From Chromera velia (taxonomy: Eukaryota; Sar; Chromeraceae), in assembly GCA_018398765.1 (NCBI GenBank), contig JAHBMJ010005781.1:1-22500 (forward strand): a stretch of 22,500 bases of DNA. Reading direction: 5' to 3'. Every line of letters begins with the position of its first letter. Position 1 is the first letter of the stretch. The position numbers and the translations under genes were made by a program. The notes beneath the pieces are model-generated. The model ran no database searches. It had not been told where the DNA came from and saw nothing but the letters and a program-made list of their open reading frames with translations. Shown here piece by piece: positions 10,614-18,462 of the stretch.

Positions 10614-10653
10614 CGCACACACACTCATACACACACACTCATACACACACACT

Positions 10654-10693
<40 letters not shown>

Positions 10694-12185
10694 CACACGC
10701 ACGCGCACTCACACGCACCAAGGGAGAGAGAAAGAGGGGGGGAGAGAGGCTTGCCAGAGAGACAAGCCGATAGATGGCCGAATGACGGTCTCAGTTTGTG
10801 TGTGTGTGTGCGTGTGTGTGTCTTTGTGCTTGTGCAGAAGCGTGTCGCAGGAAGAGTTCAAGTCGGGTGCCTCCAAGATGACGGAAGGCGACTCTCTGAA
10901 GGAGAAGGAGCTGTCGGATGTCTTCAAGAAGTTTGACAAGTGAGTGAGTGAGTGGGAGAGTGAAAGAGCGGGCAAGGAAGTGATGACTCAGCCAAGCAAA
11001 GGGCGTTTCGGAGCGTTTCGCTTTTGCGTTTGAGCTTGGAGAGACTTCTCTCGTCTCCAGGCGTGGTGGAAAGAGGTGAAGTTCTCCTATTTTATTCTTC
11101 TGCGGGTGTGGCAACGGCTGCGTGTCGGCGGAGAGTTTTTTTGGTACGGTATTTTTTGCGTTGTCGTCTTTTCTTTTTTGTGCTATCCTGTGTGATCTTC
11201 GCCGTTCTTTCCTTCCTTTCTTCCTTCCTCCCTTCGCTTGTTTGTTCAGGAACTCTGATGGCGACCTTAACGTCGACGAGTGGACTGCTGCCGTGGCAGG
11301 TTGGTCGGTTGGTTGGATGGTGTGCGGGAAGGGGCAGAAAGAAGATTCAGGGACGGGCATGGGTGATGGTTGGGGGGGGTGGGGAAGGGGTTAGAGACCA
11401 TAGGGTCTCCAGTGACTTTTTCTTCCGAAAGAACAACTGCATGTGGGTGGGTGGGTGCGGGGCTACATTGGACGGCTAGAGGGCAGGATTTGCTTTCACT
11501 GTCTACCTTTCTTTCTGTCTCTGCCCCCTTTTTCTTTCTCCCAATTCACTTAATGTCGCCTTCCTTCACTCACATACATACATACATACATACATACATG
11601 CATCAATACGTTCACCATTTTTTCCACTCCCCCTAGTTTTTGTCGCTGATGTTCTTCCACTCTTCCTTCCCTGCCCTTAATTCTCCTCCCACAGAGCACC
11701 ATCCAAAGGAACTGGCAGAGAGGGTGAAAGACCTGCCCCACACAGTGGAGGATGCCGTGAAGGGACAGGAAGAGGAAGGGGAAGAAGAAAAGAAGGAGGA
11801 GGGGGACGAGACGGCACTCCCCGTTCACGCAGTCTTCCATGCTGCCCACAACGGAAGCCTGCGTGTAAAGGAGCCGGTCACCCGGCGTAAAGTAAAAAGG
11901 CAAAAAAGTGCAGAGTCTCTGTTTGACTCCCTTTCAAGCCTCACATGGGGACAGCAGAACCCACCATCGTTCTCCTTGAAGGCCGGGGCCCCTTCAGACT
12001 CTGCCGGGGCCCTTCCGGACTCCAAAAACGGGTACGCAGACTCGGCGGGTCATTCTGACACAGCGCCAAATCTTCCCTTCGACATGCCCCCAGGGCCTTC
12101 TCAGCAGTCGCCCCGGCCACATTCCTCCCCACAGTCCGGGGAAGCGGAAACGTCTGCCTTGGACGCTTATCTCTCTTCTATTTGA
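7192..12185 (+). CDS. Secreted-type paired EF-hand calcium-binding protein, 10 exons, 674 aa
   Basis: Inferred exons: 7192-7317, 7570-7794, 8127-8303, 8624-9013, 9292-9446, 9825-10048, 10457-10541, 10838-10939, 11250-11299, 11695-12185 (2025 nt, phases consistent, all introns GT-AG). ATG 7192 is the first in-frame ATG and opens a signal peptide (MRIIARFCLLQAALLSVSA). Residues ~93-201 form a probably helical region with six Cys (GKC, GVC, FHC, GRC, SLC, NLC). Residues 276-298 are 23 Thr, resembling mucin-type O-glycosylation stalks. Residues ~330-430 are Gly/His/Glu/Lys-rich. EF-hand loops are DSNDNGSVSQEE (456-467) and DKNSDGDLNVDE (494-505), 38 residues apart, each with Asp at position 1, Gly at 6 and Glu at 12; introns 7 and 8 cut inside them. 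The C-terminal ~165 residues are disordered, with a basic RRKVKRQK. By family knowledge it binds calcium, here presumably in the secretory pathway or outside the cell; partner unknown. Least certain: the intron 2 acceptor and the intron 4 donor (9007 or 9013, same phase). Confidence 0.8.
8921..8989 (+). repeat. ACC/ACT microsatellite encoding 23 threonines
   Basis: Twenty-three consecutive Thr codons, mainly alternating ACC and ACT, inside exon 4 of the EF-hand gene. It is in frame, so length changes would add or remove Thr without breaking the protein. The opposite strand reads as poly-Val, which produces a spurious minus-strand ORF. Confidence 0.95.
9187..9280 (+). repeat. Intron 4 composite microsatellite (CT)n-(GC)n-(GT)n
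   Basis: Ordered blocks of CT, then alternating GC, then GT dinucleotides, ending about 12 bases before the intron 4 acceptor at 9291. The same block order occurs in intron 6. The alternating purine-pyrimidine part can adopt Z-DNA. Confidence 0.9.
10351..10434 (+). repeat. Intron 6 composite microsatellite (CTTT)n-(CT)n-(GC)n-(GT)n
   Basis: CTTT and CT repeats, then GC/AC-GC alternation, then about twelve GT units, ending about 22 bases before the exon 7 acceptor. In the RNA this is a UG repeat next to a 3' splice site. Confidence 0.9.
10574..10720 (+). repeat. Intron 7 long (CA)n microsatellite
   Basis: About 145 bases of CA repeats with interruptions (ACTCAT units at regular intervals, occasional CG), starting about 32 bases after the exon 7 donor at 10542. 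Complementary to the GT tracts in intron 6 and at the end of intron 7. Confidence 0.95.
10796..10822 (+). repeat. Intron 7 (GT)n tract near the exon 8 acceptor
   Basis: About thirteen GT units with one CG interruption, followed by CTTTGTGCTTGTGCAG and exon 8 at 10838. A UG repeat just before a 3' splice site is a known modulator of exon inclusion in other eukaryotes. Confidence 0.9.
11572..11600 (+). repeat. Intron 9 (ACAT)n microsatellite
   Basis: About seven units of the tetranucleotide CATA/ACAT within intron 9, about 95 bases before the exon 10 acceptor. No other function visible. Confidence 0.9.
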
Positions 12186-12660
12186 GAGGGGAGCCTTCTG
12201 TAGGAAGGGAAAAAAGCAGGTGGGAATTTATCGCTTCGGTCACCTGGCGCGCGTATCCTTCCTCCGTCTCCTTTTGCATGTGGCAAAGAAGAAAAGAGAA
12301 GAGAAGTGAGAGCTTGCAGAGTCGTCTGGCAGTCTTTCTGCCCTCGCACAAGTTCTAGGAATCCAGGTTCATGTGCAGGTTTCTTCGTCAGCTTGACCCT
12401 TCTTGCACTGCTCTCTCTTTTTCTCTCTCTCGCTCACCCTATTTTCGTCCGATCGATGTAGAATGGGACCGCAAAAGCCCTTCTTCCTCAATTATTCCTT
12501 CCTCGATCCGGCGTTTCACACCGCCTCTTTCTCTTTTTGCTCACCTTTCGGTGCCTCTGTGTACGCAGGGGTCCCTTAGCAGGGCTCTTCATCACAACCA
12601 ATTCCCTCCGGAATGGCCTTTTACTTAAACGCTGTGCATGCAAATTTAAATTTTGAATCA
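12186..12660 (+). other. 3' flank of the EF-hand gene
   Basis: Pyrimidine-rich DNA after the stop codon, probably 3' UTR and downstream sequence. Short open frames (for example 12371-12628) are Ser/Pro/Phe-rich and look like by-products of CT-rich DNA. No clear AATAAA before the AT-rich spacer; AAATAAAC at 12682-12689 lies just beyond. Confidence 0.4.
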
Positions 12661-12730
12661 AAAGTGTGACGATAGATACAACAAATAAACTTATTTATAT
12701 ATTTTTGTACATTTATATAGGCTTATAGTA

Positions 12731-12788
12731 GCTTATAGCGAAAACATATAAGTGATAACGAGTTACGAGTACACTGCTGTGATCTAGG
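12731..12788 (+). repeat. Truncated copy of the tandem-repeat leader
   Basis: Matches 13202-13257 closely, including ATATAAGTGATAACGAGTTA and GTACACTGCTGTGATCTA. The GC-rich part that follows in the full unit is absent; sequence diverges after GATCTA. Confidence 0.85.
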
Positions 12789-12802
12789 TTCTGCACTACA
12801 TT

Positions 12803-12844
12803 AAAAAAAAAAATAAAAGATGAGAAAAGGTTTTTTTTTAATGG
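12803..12844. repeat. A-run/T-run foldback, copy 1
   Basis: A-run, then ATAAAAGAT, a short spacer, then a T-run and AATGGA. The A and T runs can pair as a hairpin. A longer version of the same element is at 12961-13024. Confidence 0.7.
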
Positions 12845-12960
12845 ATTTTTTTTTTTATTTATCATGGCATTCAATAGACAAACAACTGTTATTCAAGTGT
12901 TAATTGCAAGAGTGTTGCACGGGGTGTTGGATTGAAAACTATATACTTTTGAGTTGATAA

Positions 12961-13024
12961 ATAAAAAAAAAAATAAAAGATCGGAAACTTTCTTTTTTTT
13001 CTTTTTTTTTTTTTTTTTAATGGA
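12961..13024. repeat. A-run/T-run foldback, copy 2
   Basis: Same order as 12803-12844 (A-run, ATAAAAGAT, spacer, T-run, AATGGA) with a longer interrupted T-run. The shared word AAATAAAAGAT and the matching right end show the two are copies, not independent A/T runs. Confidence 0.7.
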
Positions 13025-13038
13025 GTGCAGAGCCTAGG

Positions 13039-13200
13039 CTGTGATTTAATTTAGAGCCGCAGGCGCGTGAGTGGCGCGGTCCTAGAAAATATAAGGCGTG
13101 CGGCAGGGCGCGCACGCGCGAATTGCGGTGGTGTGGCACACCGCGTACGGCGGCTCCTAGGCGGCGGTGCGCATATTATTAAGGCCCCGACTCCTATTCA
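13039..13200 (+). repeat. GC-rich tandem repeat unit A
   Basis: Starts CTGTGATTTAATTTAGAGCC and ends AAGGCCCCGACTCCTATTCA. It aligns over its length with unit B (13247-13416), at a guess four-fifths identical, with small indels. Both are GC-rich islands within AT-rich DNA and carry a TATTATTA stretch before the end. Confidence 0.85.
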
Positions 13201-13201
13201 A

Positions 13202-13416
13202 ATTATAGCGAAAATATATAAGTGATAACGAGTTACAAGTACACTGCTGTGATCTAATTTGGAGCTGCAGGCACGCAAGCGGCGCGGCCCCAGAAAATAT
13301 AAGCCGCGCGGCAGGGCACGCGCATACGAATTGCGGTGGCGCGGCACGTGGCGGCTCTTAGGCGGCGGCGCGTATATTATGATTTATTATTATTATCAAG
13401 GCCCCGACCCCTATTC
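13202..13416 (+). repeat. GC-rich tandem repeat unit B with leader
   Basis: A leader (13202-13246) shared with 12731-12776 is followed by unit B (13247-13416), the second copy of 13039-13200. Differences are mostly transitions at CpG-like sites. An ORF at 13259-13444 lies inside and is not considered a gene. Confidence 0.85.
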
Positions 13417-14000
13417 TACTAAAATTAAGTTTGACGTGCGGTGAGCCACGTGCAGAAGTTGAGCTTAGCTGATTATGTGACAGTTCACGCACCGATTTCC
13501 ACCGCAGCTTTCCACAGAAATTTAAAATCGGAAGACTTTTGAAAGACTTAAATTTGGAAAATCTTTCGACAACTCAAAAGTAAAAATCTGACCACGAGAT
13601 TTCGAGGATCCGATACCGATACAATTGAACCGTCAGTCTGCACCTTTGAACTCTTTGACTCCAAAGCACTTTGCCAAGCTTCTAGTTGACTCCTTGTTCA
13701 CTTCTCATATACTCGGGCGTACCGAAAGCATCTTTATAGACACTTAGCTGTAGCCTGCTTCCTTTTGCTAGCTTATATAACTTTTGGGCCGCTCTGGCAG
13801 CCTAGATCTGCTCAAACAGCTATAGCTGATACTTAGCGGTCTCCTCCATCAGCTTTCAGCAACAGACACTCTCTCTAGCTGTTCTCCATTCCCAGATATC
13901 AGGGAGTGACAGAGGAGCTACTAGCTGTGTCTTATAGCGCCAACACAGGTTGTTCCAACAGCCGATCGATTTATGATTCTTTTACACCCATATTTTTTAG

Positions 14001-14013
14001 TATGTGTATGTGT

Positions 14014-14054
<41 letters not shown>

Positions 14055-14086
14055 TGTATGTGTGTGTGTGTATGTGTGTGTATATG

Positions 14087-14120
<34 letters not shown>
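14001..14120 (+). repeat. (TG)n-(TA)n compound microsatellite
   Basis: TG repeats interrupted by TATG, running into about sixteen TA units from about 14088. The ORF across it translates to Val/Cys and Ile/Tyr repeats and is not a gene. Confidence 0.95.
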
Positions 14121-14124
<4 letters not shown>

Positions 14125-14791
14125 CTAACTTCCTAGTTAACTTTTCTTCAAATTGCTAAGAAAAGAGCTAATGCGTCTCAACAAAGCGACTACGGCAAAC
14201 CACATAACTAAGTCTTTGCAAACGTACTGTACTAATACAAGTGACCGACGCTGCTAGCGACTAGGCTAGCAACGCTGGCTGTAGACATAAGTGTACATAA
14301 GTGTATAAAAAAAATTAAACGAATCGAAGTGATATTATCAAACATTCCTTTATTAGTGCAAACCGGAAGGGAAACAAAATGATTTTACAGAACATGCATG
14401 CAGAATGGTCTAAATGGGAAGGTCCGGGAAATAAGTGTCCTTATATTGTTGTTCCAGCCTCTGAAAGCTATGAAGACGATACTCCTGACAATTGGGGAAT
14501 GTATAGTTAAATCAAACTCATTATCAGAGTAATCATGTGTTGTCTTGTCGGTCTCAGTCAATGACATGGTGCTAGAACCAGTAGACCACAATTTCCGGTC
14601 TACAAACCAACACTGCATTATAATTTTGCATATTACAGTGTTACACAGTGTATGATAATCACACCCAGATTCCTAGTCCCAGAAGCTCGACTTCAGCCTT
14701 AAAGAAGGGTTTGAAATAACATTCTGGGGGCCAGTCGGGGCCTGTTAGCAGTGGTAACACCTTAACATAATGGGATTCAAGGCTTATCATA

Positions 14792-14873
14792 GAATCAATC
14801 AATCAATCAATGAATCAATCAATCAATCAATCAATGAATCAATCAATCAATCAATTAATCAATCAATCAATCC
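14792..14873 (+). repeat. (AATC)n microsatellite with periodic variants
   Basis: Some twenty AATC units with AATG or AATT variants about every five units, giving a higher-order period of about 20-24 bases. Confidence 0.95.
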
Positions 14874-15139
14874 TGCTGAACGAAGGATATGCAAAAAAAA
14901 AAAAGTCTAGAATTATTGTATACTATTTATTACACACGTACTTTTATGTGTAAGGAGGGGGGGGTCAGGGGTAATTATTACATATTTTACTTTGTGCAAC
15001 ACTACAGGATTAGTGCAGTAACGTGAGTATAGGTCGAGAGGGGGAGCGAATTCGAGCGCTTTGACCGGCCGTCGCGATTGGTGTTGCCGCCGCAATGTCA
15101 GCGGCGATGATGAAAGAGTCAGTGCATGACCATCGATTT

Positions 15140-15258
15140 TCCATGACCTTTAAATTCCTAAAATTTGCTGAAATCCACTAAATTCCTGGATTTAAATTTC
15201 TTTAGATTCCTCGCTAAATTCCTCTAAATTCCTCTAAATTCCTGTTCAAATTCCTGGG
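15140..15258 (+). repeat. Degenerate CTAAATTCCT repeats
   Basis: At least seven imperfect copies of (CT)AAATTCCT, most regular at 15213-15243 with an 11-base period and looser to the left. No coding potential. Confidence 0.7.
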
Positions 15259-15450
15259 TCATTGCAGGGTAGTAAGCATGCGAAGAGATCTATAGTTGAG
15301 TATAGTTAAGCGTTGTCAGTTTGAGCTTAAAGACACTACTAAACACCAATAAATCACTTACCTTTATCACTTAATTATTAATAATATCGCTTCTAAATCT
15401 TTATAGTTCTTAAATACCAATGTATATGTCAAAATTGATGTTAATTTTTG

Positions 15451-15500
15451 AAAAAGTGTACCAAAAATCGACATCGATATCAATTTTTGGTACACTTTTT
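15451..15500. repeat. Perfect 18-bp inverted repeat (hairpin)
   Basis: AAAAAGTGTACCAAAAAT at 15451-15468 and its exact reverse complement at 15483-15500, separated by 14 bases. A further GGTACACTTT-like copy (GGGTACACTTTC) follows at about 15511-15522. Could form a cruciform or an RNA hairpin, or be the remnant of a small inverted-repeat element. Confidence 0.85.
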
Positions 15501-15567
15501 ACCAGTTTTGGGGTACACTTTCATTGGGTAGGTAATCTGTTTTACACTAGTGAAAATGCAATGAGTG

Positions 15568-15619
15568 CCGAAGATGGTCTTAGTGTTGATTGAAAGCGGC
15601 CGTAGGCCGCCGAAGATGG
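15568..15619. repeat. GC-rich hairpin flanked by direct repeats
   Basis: GCGGCC-GTA-GGCCGC at 15596-15610 is a perfect 6-bp stem with a 3-base loop. CCGAAGATGG occurs on both sides, at 15568-15577 and 15610-15619. Confidence 0.7.
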
Positions 15620-15849
15620 CAGCATTTTGTCATGATTTTCAAGTTGATCAATTCTAAAAAGTTTATAGCTTAGTATCAGGGGAGTAGCCCCTGCGAACAG
15701 CAAAGTATACCATTTTGACACATTTTTATACTATCATTTCCTTGCATGGTAATCATGATTTTCAAAAGTATTATCGTAACCGCTATTTTGGTTACCACGC
15801 GGCGTGGCGGCCGCCTAGTCATCATCCTAATTTGGTTCAGAATTCATGG

Positions 15850-16600
15850 GGGATGATTGTGAATGTGATCGTCGGGGCGGGGCTGACGCGCGCGGCCCGA
15901 TCAGATACAACGACGTGAATTCATGTGGGGTCACGGCATGCGCTAGGGCATGCGCGAGCGTGCGGGGGCCACGTGCTTTGCTGAGGAGACTGAGAAAACC
16001 TGATTGCAATTGCGTTGATTCAGACTGAATCAGACTGACCGATCTGATGGCTGAGTGAGTGAACGTTGTCAGTCTGTCATCGTGCGTCAGACAGTGCAGA
16101 TCGTACGATAAACGGAAACCGCGCGTTTTAGCCACACGTTCTCATAGGCAGCTTGTGTGCGTGTCTCGTCTCCAGCCTGAATTAATTCAGGCTTCATGAT
16201 CGATCGGCAAAGGAACCTCTTGGATCGAGGTTCAATGCATACGGTGAGTTTGACCAGACCTCTATGATCGCGTGCGTTGTGTCTGCAGCGTTCTCTGTCT
16301 AGCAGAACTAGGCATTGCCGTCATATCTTTCTCTCTCTGCCCCCCCTCATCATCAGGACACTTAATGCAGAGGGCAGACCACCGAGTGAAAGAAGGCATA
16401 CAGGGAAAGCACGTACAAAAAAGCAGAACCTCGGATTCGCGTTGTGAAGAACTCGAGTCTAAGAGCACGAATCTATCAGACACAAGCAAGCTTTGATTCG
16501 GTACAAATTTGTGTAGCAACCAAAAGACAGATCGAAGGACAGTCGAGGAGCCACTGATTGCAAAAGCAAAAGGTCTGAATGGGGAGAACGTAAAAGACGT
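15850..16600. other. No gene seen; palindromes only
   Basis: Composition returns to balanced GC near 15850. Open stretches at 15827-16135 (minus), 15846-16028 (plus) and 16272-16496 (plus) have no domain and overlap on opposite strands. It may hold the 3' end of the minus-strand candidate gene at 16623-18462, but this was not resolved. Confidence 0.35.
16174..16193. repeat. 20-bp perfect palindrome
   Basis: AGCCTGAATTAATTCAGGCT is its own reverse complement. A second palindrome, GATTCAG-A-CTGAATC, lies at 16017-16031 and shares the CTGAAT/ATTCAG core. Confidence 0.85.
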
Positions 16601-16622
16601 CACGAACACACCTGCATCTTCT

Positions 16623-17117
16623 TCAGTCACACCATAATTCCTGTCCCGTGTTTGTGGTCGAGACTCTCGAGTCTCCTTCTCCCCCTCCCTCTTCTTCTCC
16701 GTTCTCTGCCGGGCCCTTCTCAAAGAAAGGTGTCTCCGAGTCAGAGACAGACGGCTGCATGTGAGATGGAGGTGAGGGGGCACAGGAAGTGTCAAAGAAA
16801 GAGACCCGAGTCCAGGGACTGCACACATCTGACAATCTCCACTGAGACCCCCCCCTAGCTGTCATATCGATATCGCCATCTCCGTCTTCATCACTCTCTT
16901 CCTCCCCCCCTCCACCGAGTCCATTCCTCTTGGCACGACGAAGTCTGAGGCGCTTCGACCGCCGGATTTCTAGATCGGACTCGCACATATCCGCTGAGTG
17001 TGACTGACTGCCTTTTTGTCGTATAGCGACTCCCTGGCTCTTCCGAAGAGTCTCACAGCAAGTCAATGAAGGGAAAGGGTGTCTCAGGGTCGGGATCGGG
17101 ACTCGGTGCCCCCACAC
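16623..17117 (-). CDS. Candidate exon(s) of a minus-strand gene; basic and acidic nuclear-type protein
   Basis: A 164-codon minus-strand open stretch. Its first part contains EIRRSKRLRLRRAKRNG, a strong nuclear-localisation-like basic cluster, followed by Gly4 and an acidic run (EEESDEDGDGDIDMTA). A later part (about 16752-16623) is Glu/Gly-rich and ends at TGA. Between them, a pyrimidine-rich stretch ending CATGCAG (near 16753) looks like an acceptor, so an intron is likely within the open stretch. The upstream start is GTG, not ATG, so the true 5' end is probably spliced. Neighbouring coding-like blocks on the same strand (17053-17235, 17953-18462) may be other exons. No family recognised; junctions and frame unresolved. 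Confidence 0.4.
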   Translation of the reverse strand: MWGHRVPIPTLRHPFPSLTCCETLRKSQGVAIRQKGSQSHSADMCESDLEIRRSKRLRLRRAKRNGLGGGGEEESDEDGDGDIDMTARGGSQWRLSDVCSPWTRVSFFDTSCAPSPPSHMQPSVSDSETPFFEKGPAENGEEEGGGEGDSRVSTTNTGQELWCD

Positions 17118-17235
17118 GACGCACTACCACGTCTCCAGATTTTTCGGTCTCTGTCTGGGCAAACCCAAAGGAGATCCCCTTCTTTCCCCCTGTCTCCTCC
17201 TGTTTCGCAAGATCTCTGAGCAGTGAGAGCGCCAT
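17053..17235 (-). CDS. Candidate exon or small ORF, minus strand
   Basis: ATG at 17235, TGA at 17053-17055; 60 residues starting MALSLLRDLAKQEETGG with a Pro/Asp-rich end (SPDPDPETPFPF). The frame stays open upstream to about 17290. CT followed by GTGAGA just before the stop is a good splice donor, so this may be an internal exon rather than a complete gene. It overlaps the end of the 16623-17117 stretch in another frame. Function unknown. Confidence 0.35.
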   Translation of the reverse strand: MALSLLRDLAKQEETGGKKGISFGFAQTETEKSGDVVVRRVGAPSPDPDPETPFPFIDLL

Positions 17236-17559
17236 CCGTCTATACGGCTCCCCGGCCCCCCTGCTGCCCCCCCCGGCGGAGACAACCGCTCAACTCCGTC
17301 TTGGCGAGAGGGTTATAAGTAGTGTATGCGGGCACGCGGGCTCCTGATGTCTGCCCTTCCGTTGGCGAAAACACTAAGGAGGGTGGAGAGCTCTTCTTCC
17401 TCCTCCTCCTCTGTCCGCAGGGGCTCTTTCCCAAACTTCTTGGCAATCTGGTTGAATCTCTTAAGGTTCGCAACGATGCCGCACTCGAGGCGGCTCTTTC
17501 CCTCGCTTCCCGTTCGAACGGCGCCGTGGCAGAGACATGACGTTGATCCCTACTGAAGT

Positions 17560-17952
17560 GTCAGATGCAACCCGAAGAAAAATGGGAGACAGCTCGTGTC
17601 AGAGAGTTCGGGAGACGCGAGAGCGAAACTCAAACTACATCCAATTCCCAGTATTGCAGATTCTTCGCACACCTCAAACCAGACTTTTTCTTGTGTGAAA
17701 GAAGCGAAATGCAGCAGGCTTTAGTCTTCCTTCGTCTACATCAGTAGAGCGTTCGTCGCTGCGGTGCTGGCAAGCGTCAAAACACAGGCAAACCACAGCC
17801 GCAGGCTCTGACAGAGCTATTCATCGACACACGGTTGATGACTCGATGGTTCCGTGTGTGACGTATGACCATCGGCTGTATCGGTGTGCATGGTGACTCA
17901 TGTGTCGGGGCCTGCGTGCATGAAACAACGGTTAACTTGATGTTGCAACTTA
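17560..17952. other. No gene seen; probable intron or spacer
   Basis: No long open frame on either strand with protein-like features. On the minus strand the pyrimidine-rich end near 17556-17585 (reading ...GCATCTGACACTTCAG) resembles an intron acceptor, so this may be an intron of the minus-strand candidate gene. Confidence 0.3.
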
Positions 17953-18462
17953 TTAGCTAGTTGACTCGATGTTGCAACATGCACATGCATGTTGCGACCT
18001 ATACCTTAATTGCAACATCTTGCAAAATGCATGCACGCGCGACTCCGACGTCAGACGCTCGCCAGGCAACCAAAACCTCGGCTTTGAACTTTCGTCCCTC
18101 ACGATCCACACTGAGGCAATGTGGCAACTCAACAGAAAGTCTTCCGTCGACCGATCACTCGTCTGATCATATGCATCAGCAACCGATTCCACAGAGGAAG
18201 GTTTTGGGTTTCTGGTGTCCAGTCTCAGTGACTCACTACTGTCGCTGCCAGTTCGAGTCTGACTGAGAGTGCGACCGAGCGTGCGAACTGATCCGTGCTC
18301 CGATTCTGAATCAATACTGATTGGAGGTGCTTTCCGGAGCAATCTGTCCCCTGTCGATCTGGCATCTCTCCTTTGATCCGGGTCACTTCGAGAAAGCAAA
18401 ACGCAACAGGATTTGGAAGTCAACAGCTCGATAGAGACGTGAGACAGTTTTGCCAGCACCAT
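17953..18462 (-). CDS. Candidate 5' exon of a minus-strand gene
   Basis: ATG at 18462, open for 169 codons to a stop at 17953. The first ~115 residues are Ser/Arg/Asp-rich and look like disordered protein (for example DPDQRRDARSTGDRLLRKAP). GTGAGG near 18104 is a good donor, after which the translation looks less protein-like, so the exon probably ends there. The start lies 287 bp from that of the divergent gene at 18750, suggesting a shared promoter interval. No family recognised; joins to lower blocks could not be settled. Confidence 0.4.
   Translation of the reverse strand: MVLAKLSHVSIELLTSKSCCVLLSRSDPDQRRDARSTGDRLLRKAPPISIDSESEHGSVRTLGRTLSQTRTGSDSSESLRLDTRNPKPSSVESVADAYDQTSDRSTEDFLLSCHIASVWIVRDESSKPRFWLPGERLTSESRVHAFCKMLQLRYRSQHACACCNIESTS

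Larger units (their letters stand above)
12650..15850. other. AT-rich gene-poor spacer dense in repeats
   Basis: No convincing gene on either strand over about 3.2 kb. It contains GC-rich tandem repeats, A/T foldbacks, TG/TA and AATC microsatellites, a degenerate AAATTCCT repeat and perfect hairpins, listed separately. ORFs at 13259-13444, 13906-14121, 14385-14618 and 14913-15095 lie in repeats or have no protein-like features. Confidence 0.55.

Noticed and set aside
9688..10652. Minus-strand ORFs of 275 and 186 codons rich in Thr-His, Arg-Glu and Val-Cys
   Set aside because: They run across introns and microsatellites antisense to well-supported exons; low-complexity translation.
10706..10975. 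Minus-strand ORF with a leader resembling a signal sequence
   Set aside because: Antisense to exon 8 and its flanking repeats; no supporting exon structure.
13906..14121. 71-codon plus-strand ORF ending in Cys/Val and Ile/Tyr repeats
   Set aside because: Translation of the TG/TA microsatellite.
16201..16240. tRNA T-arm-like stem-loop GAGGTTCAATGC
   Set aside because: No matching acceptor, D or anticodon arms around it.
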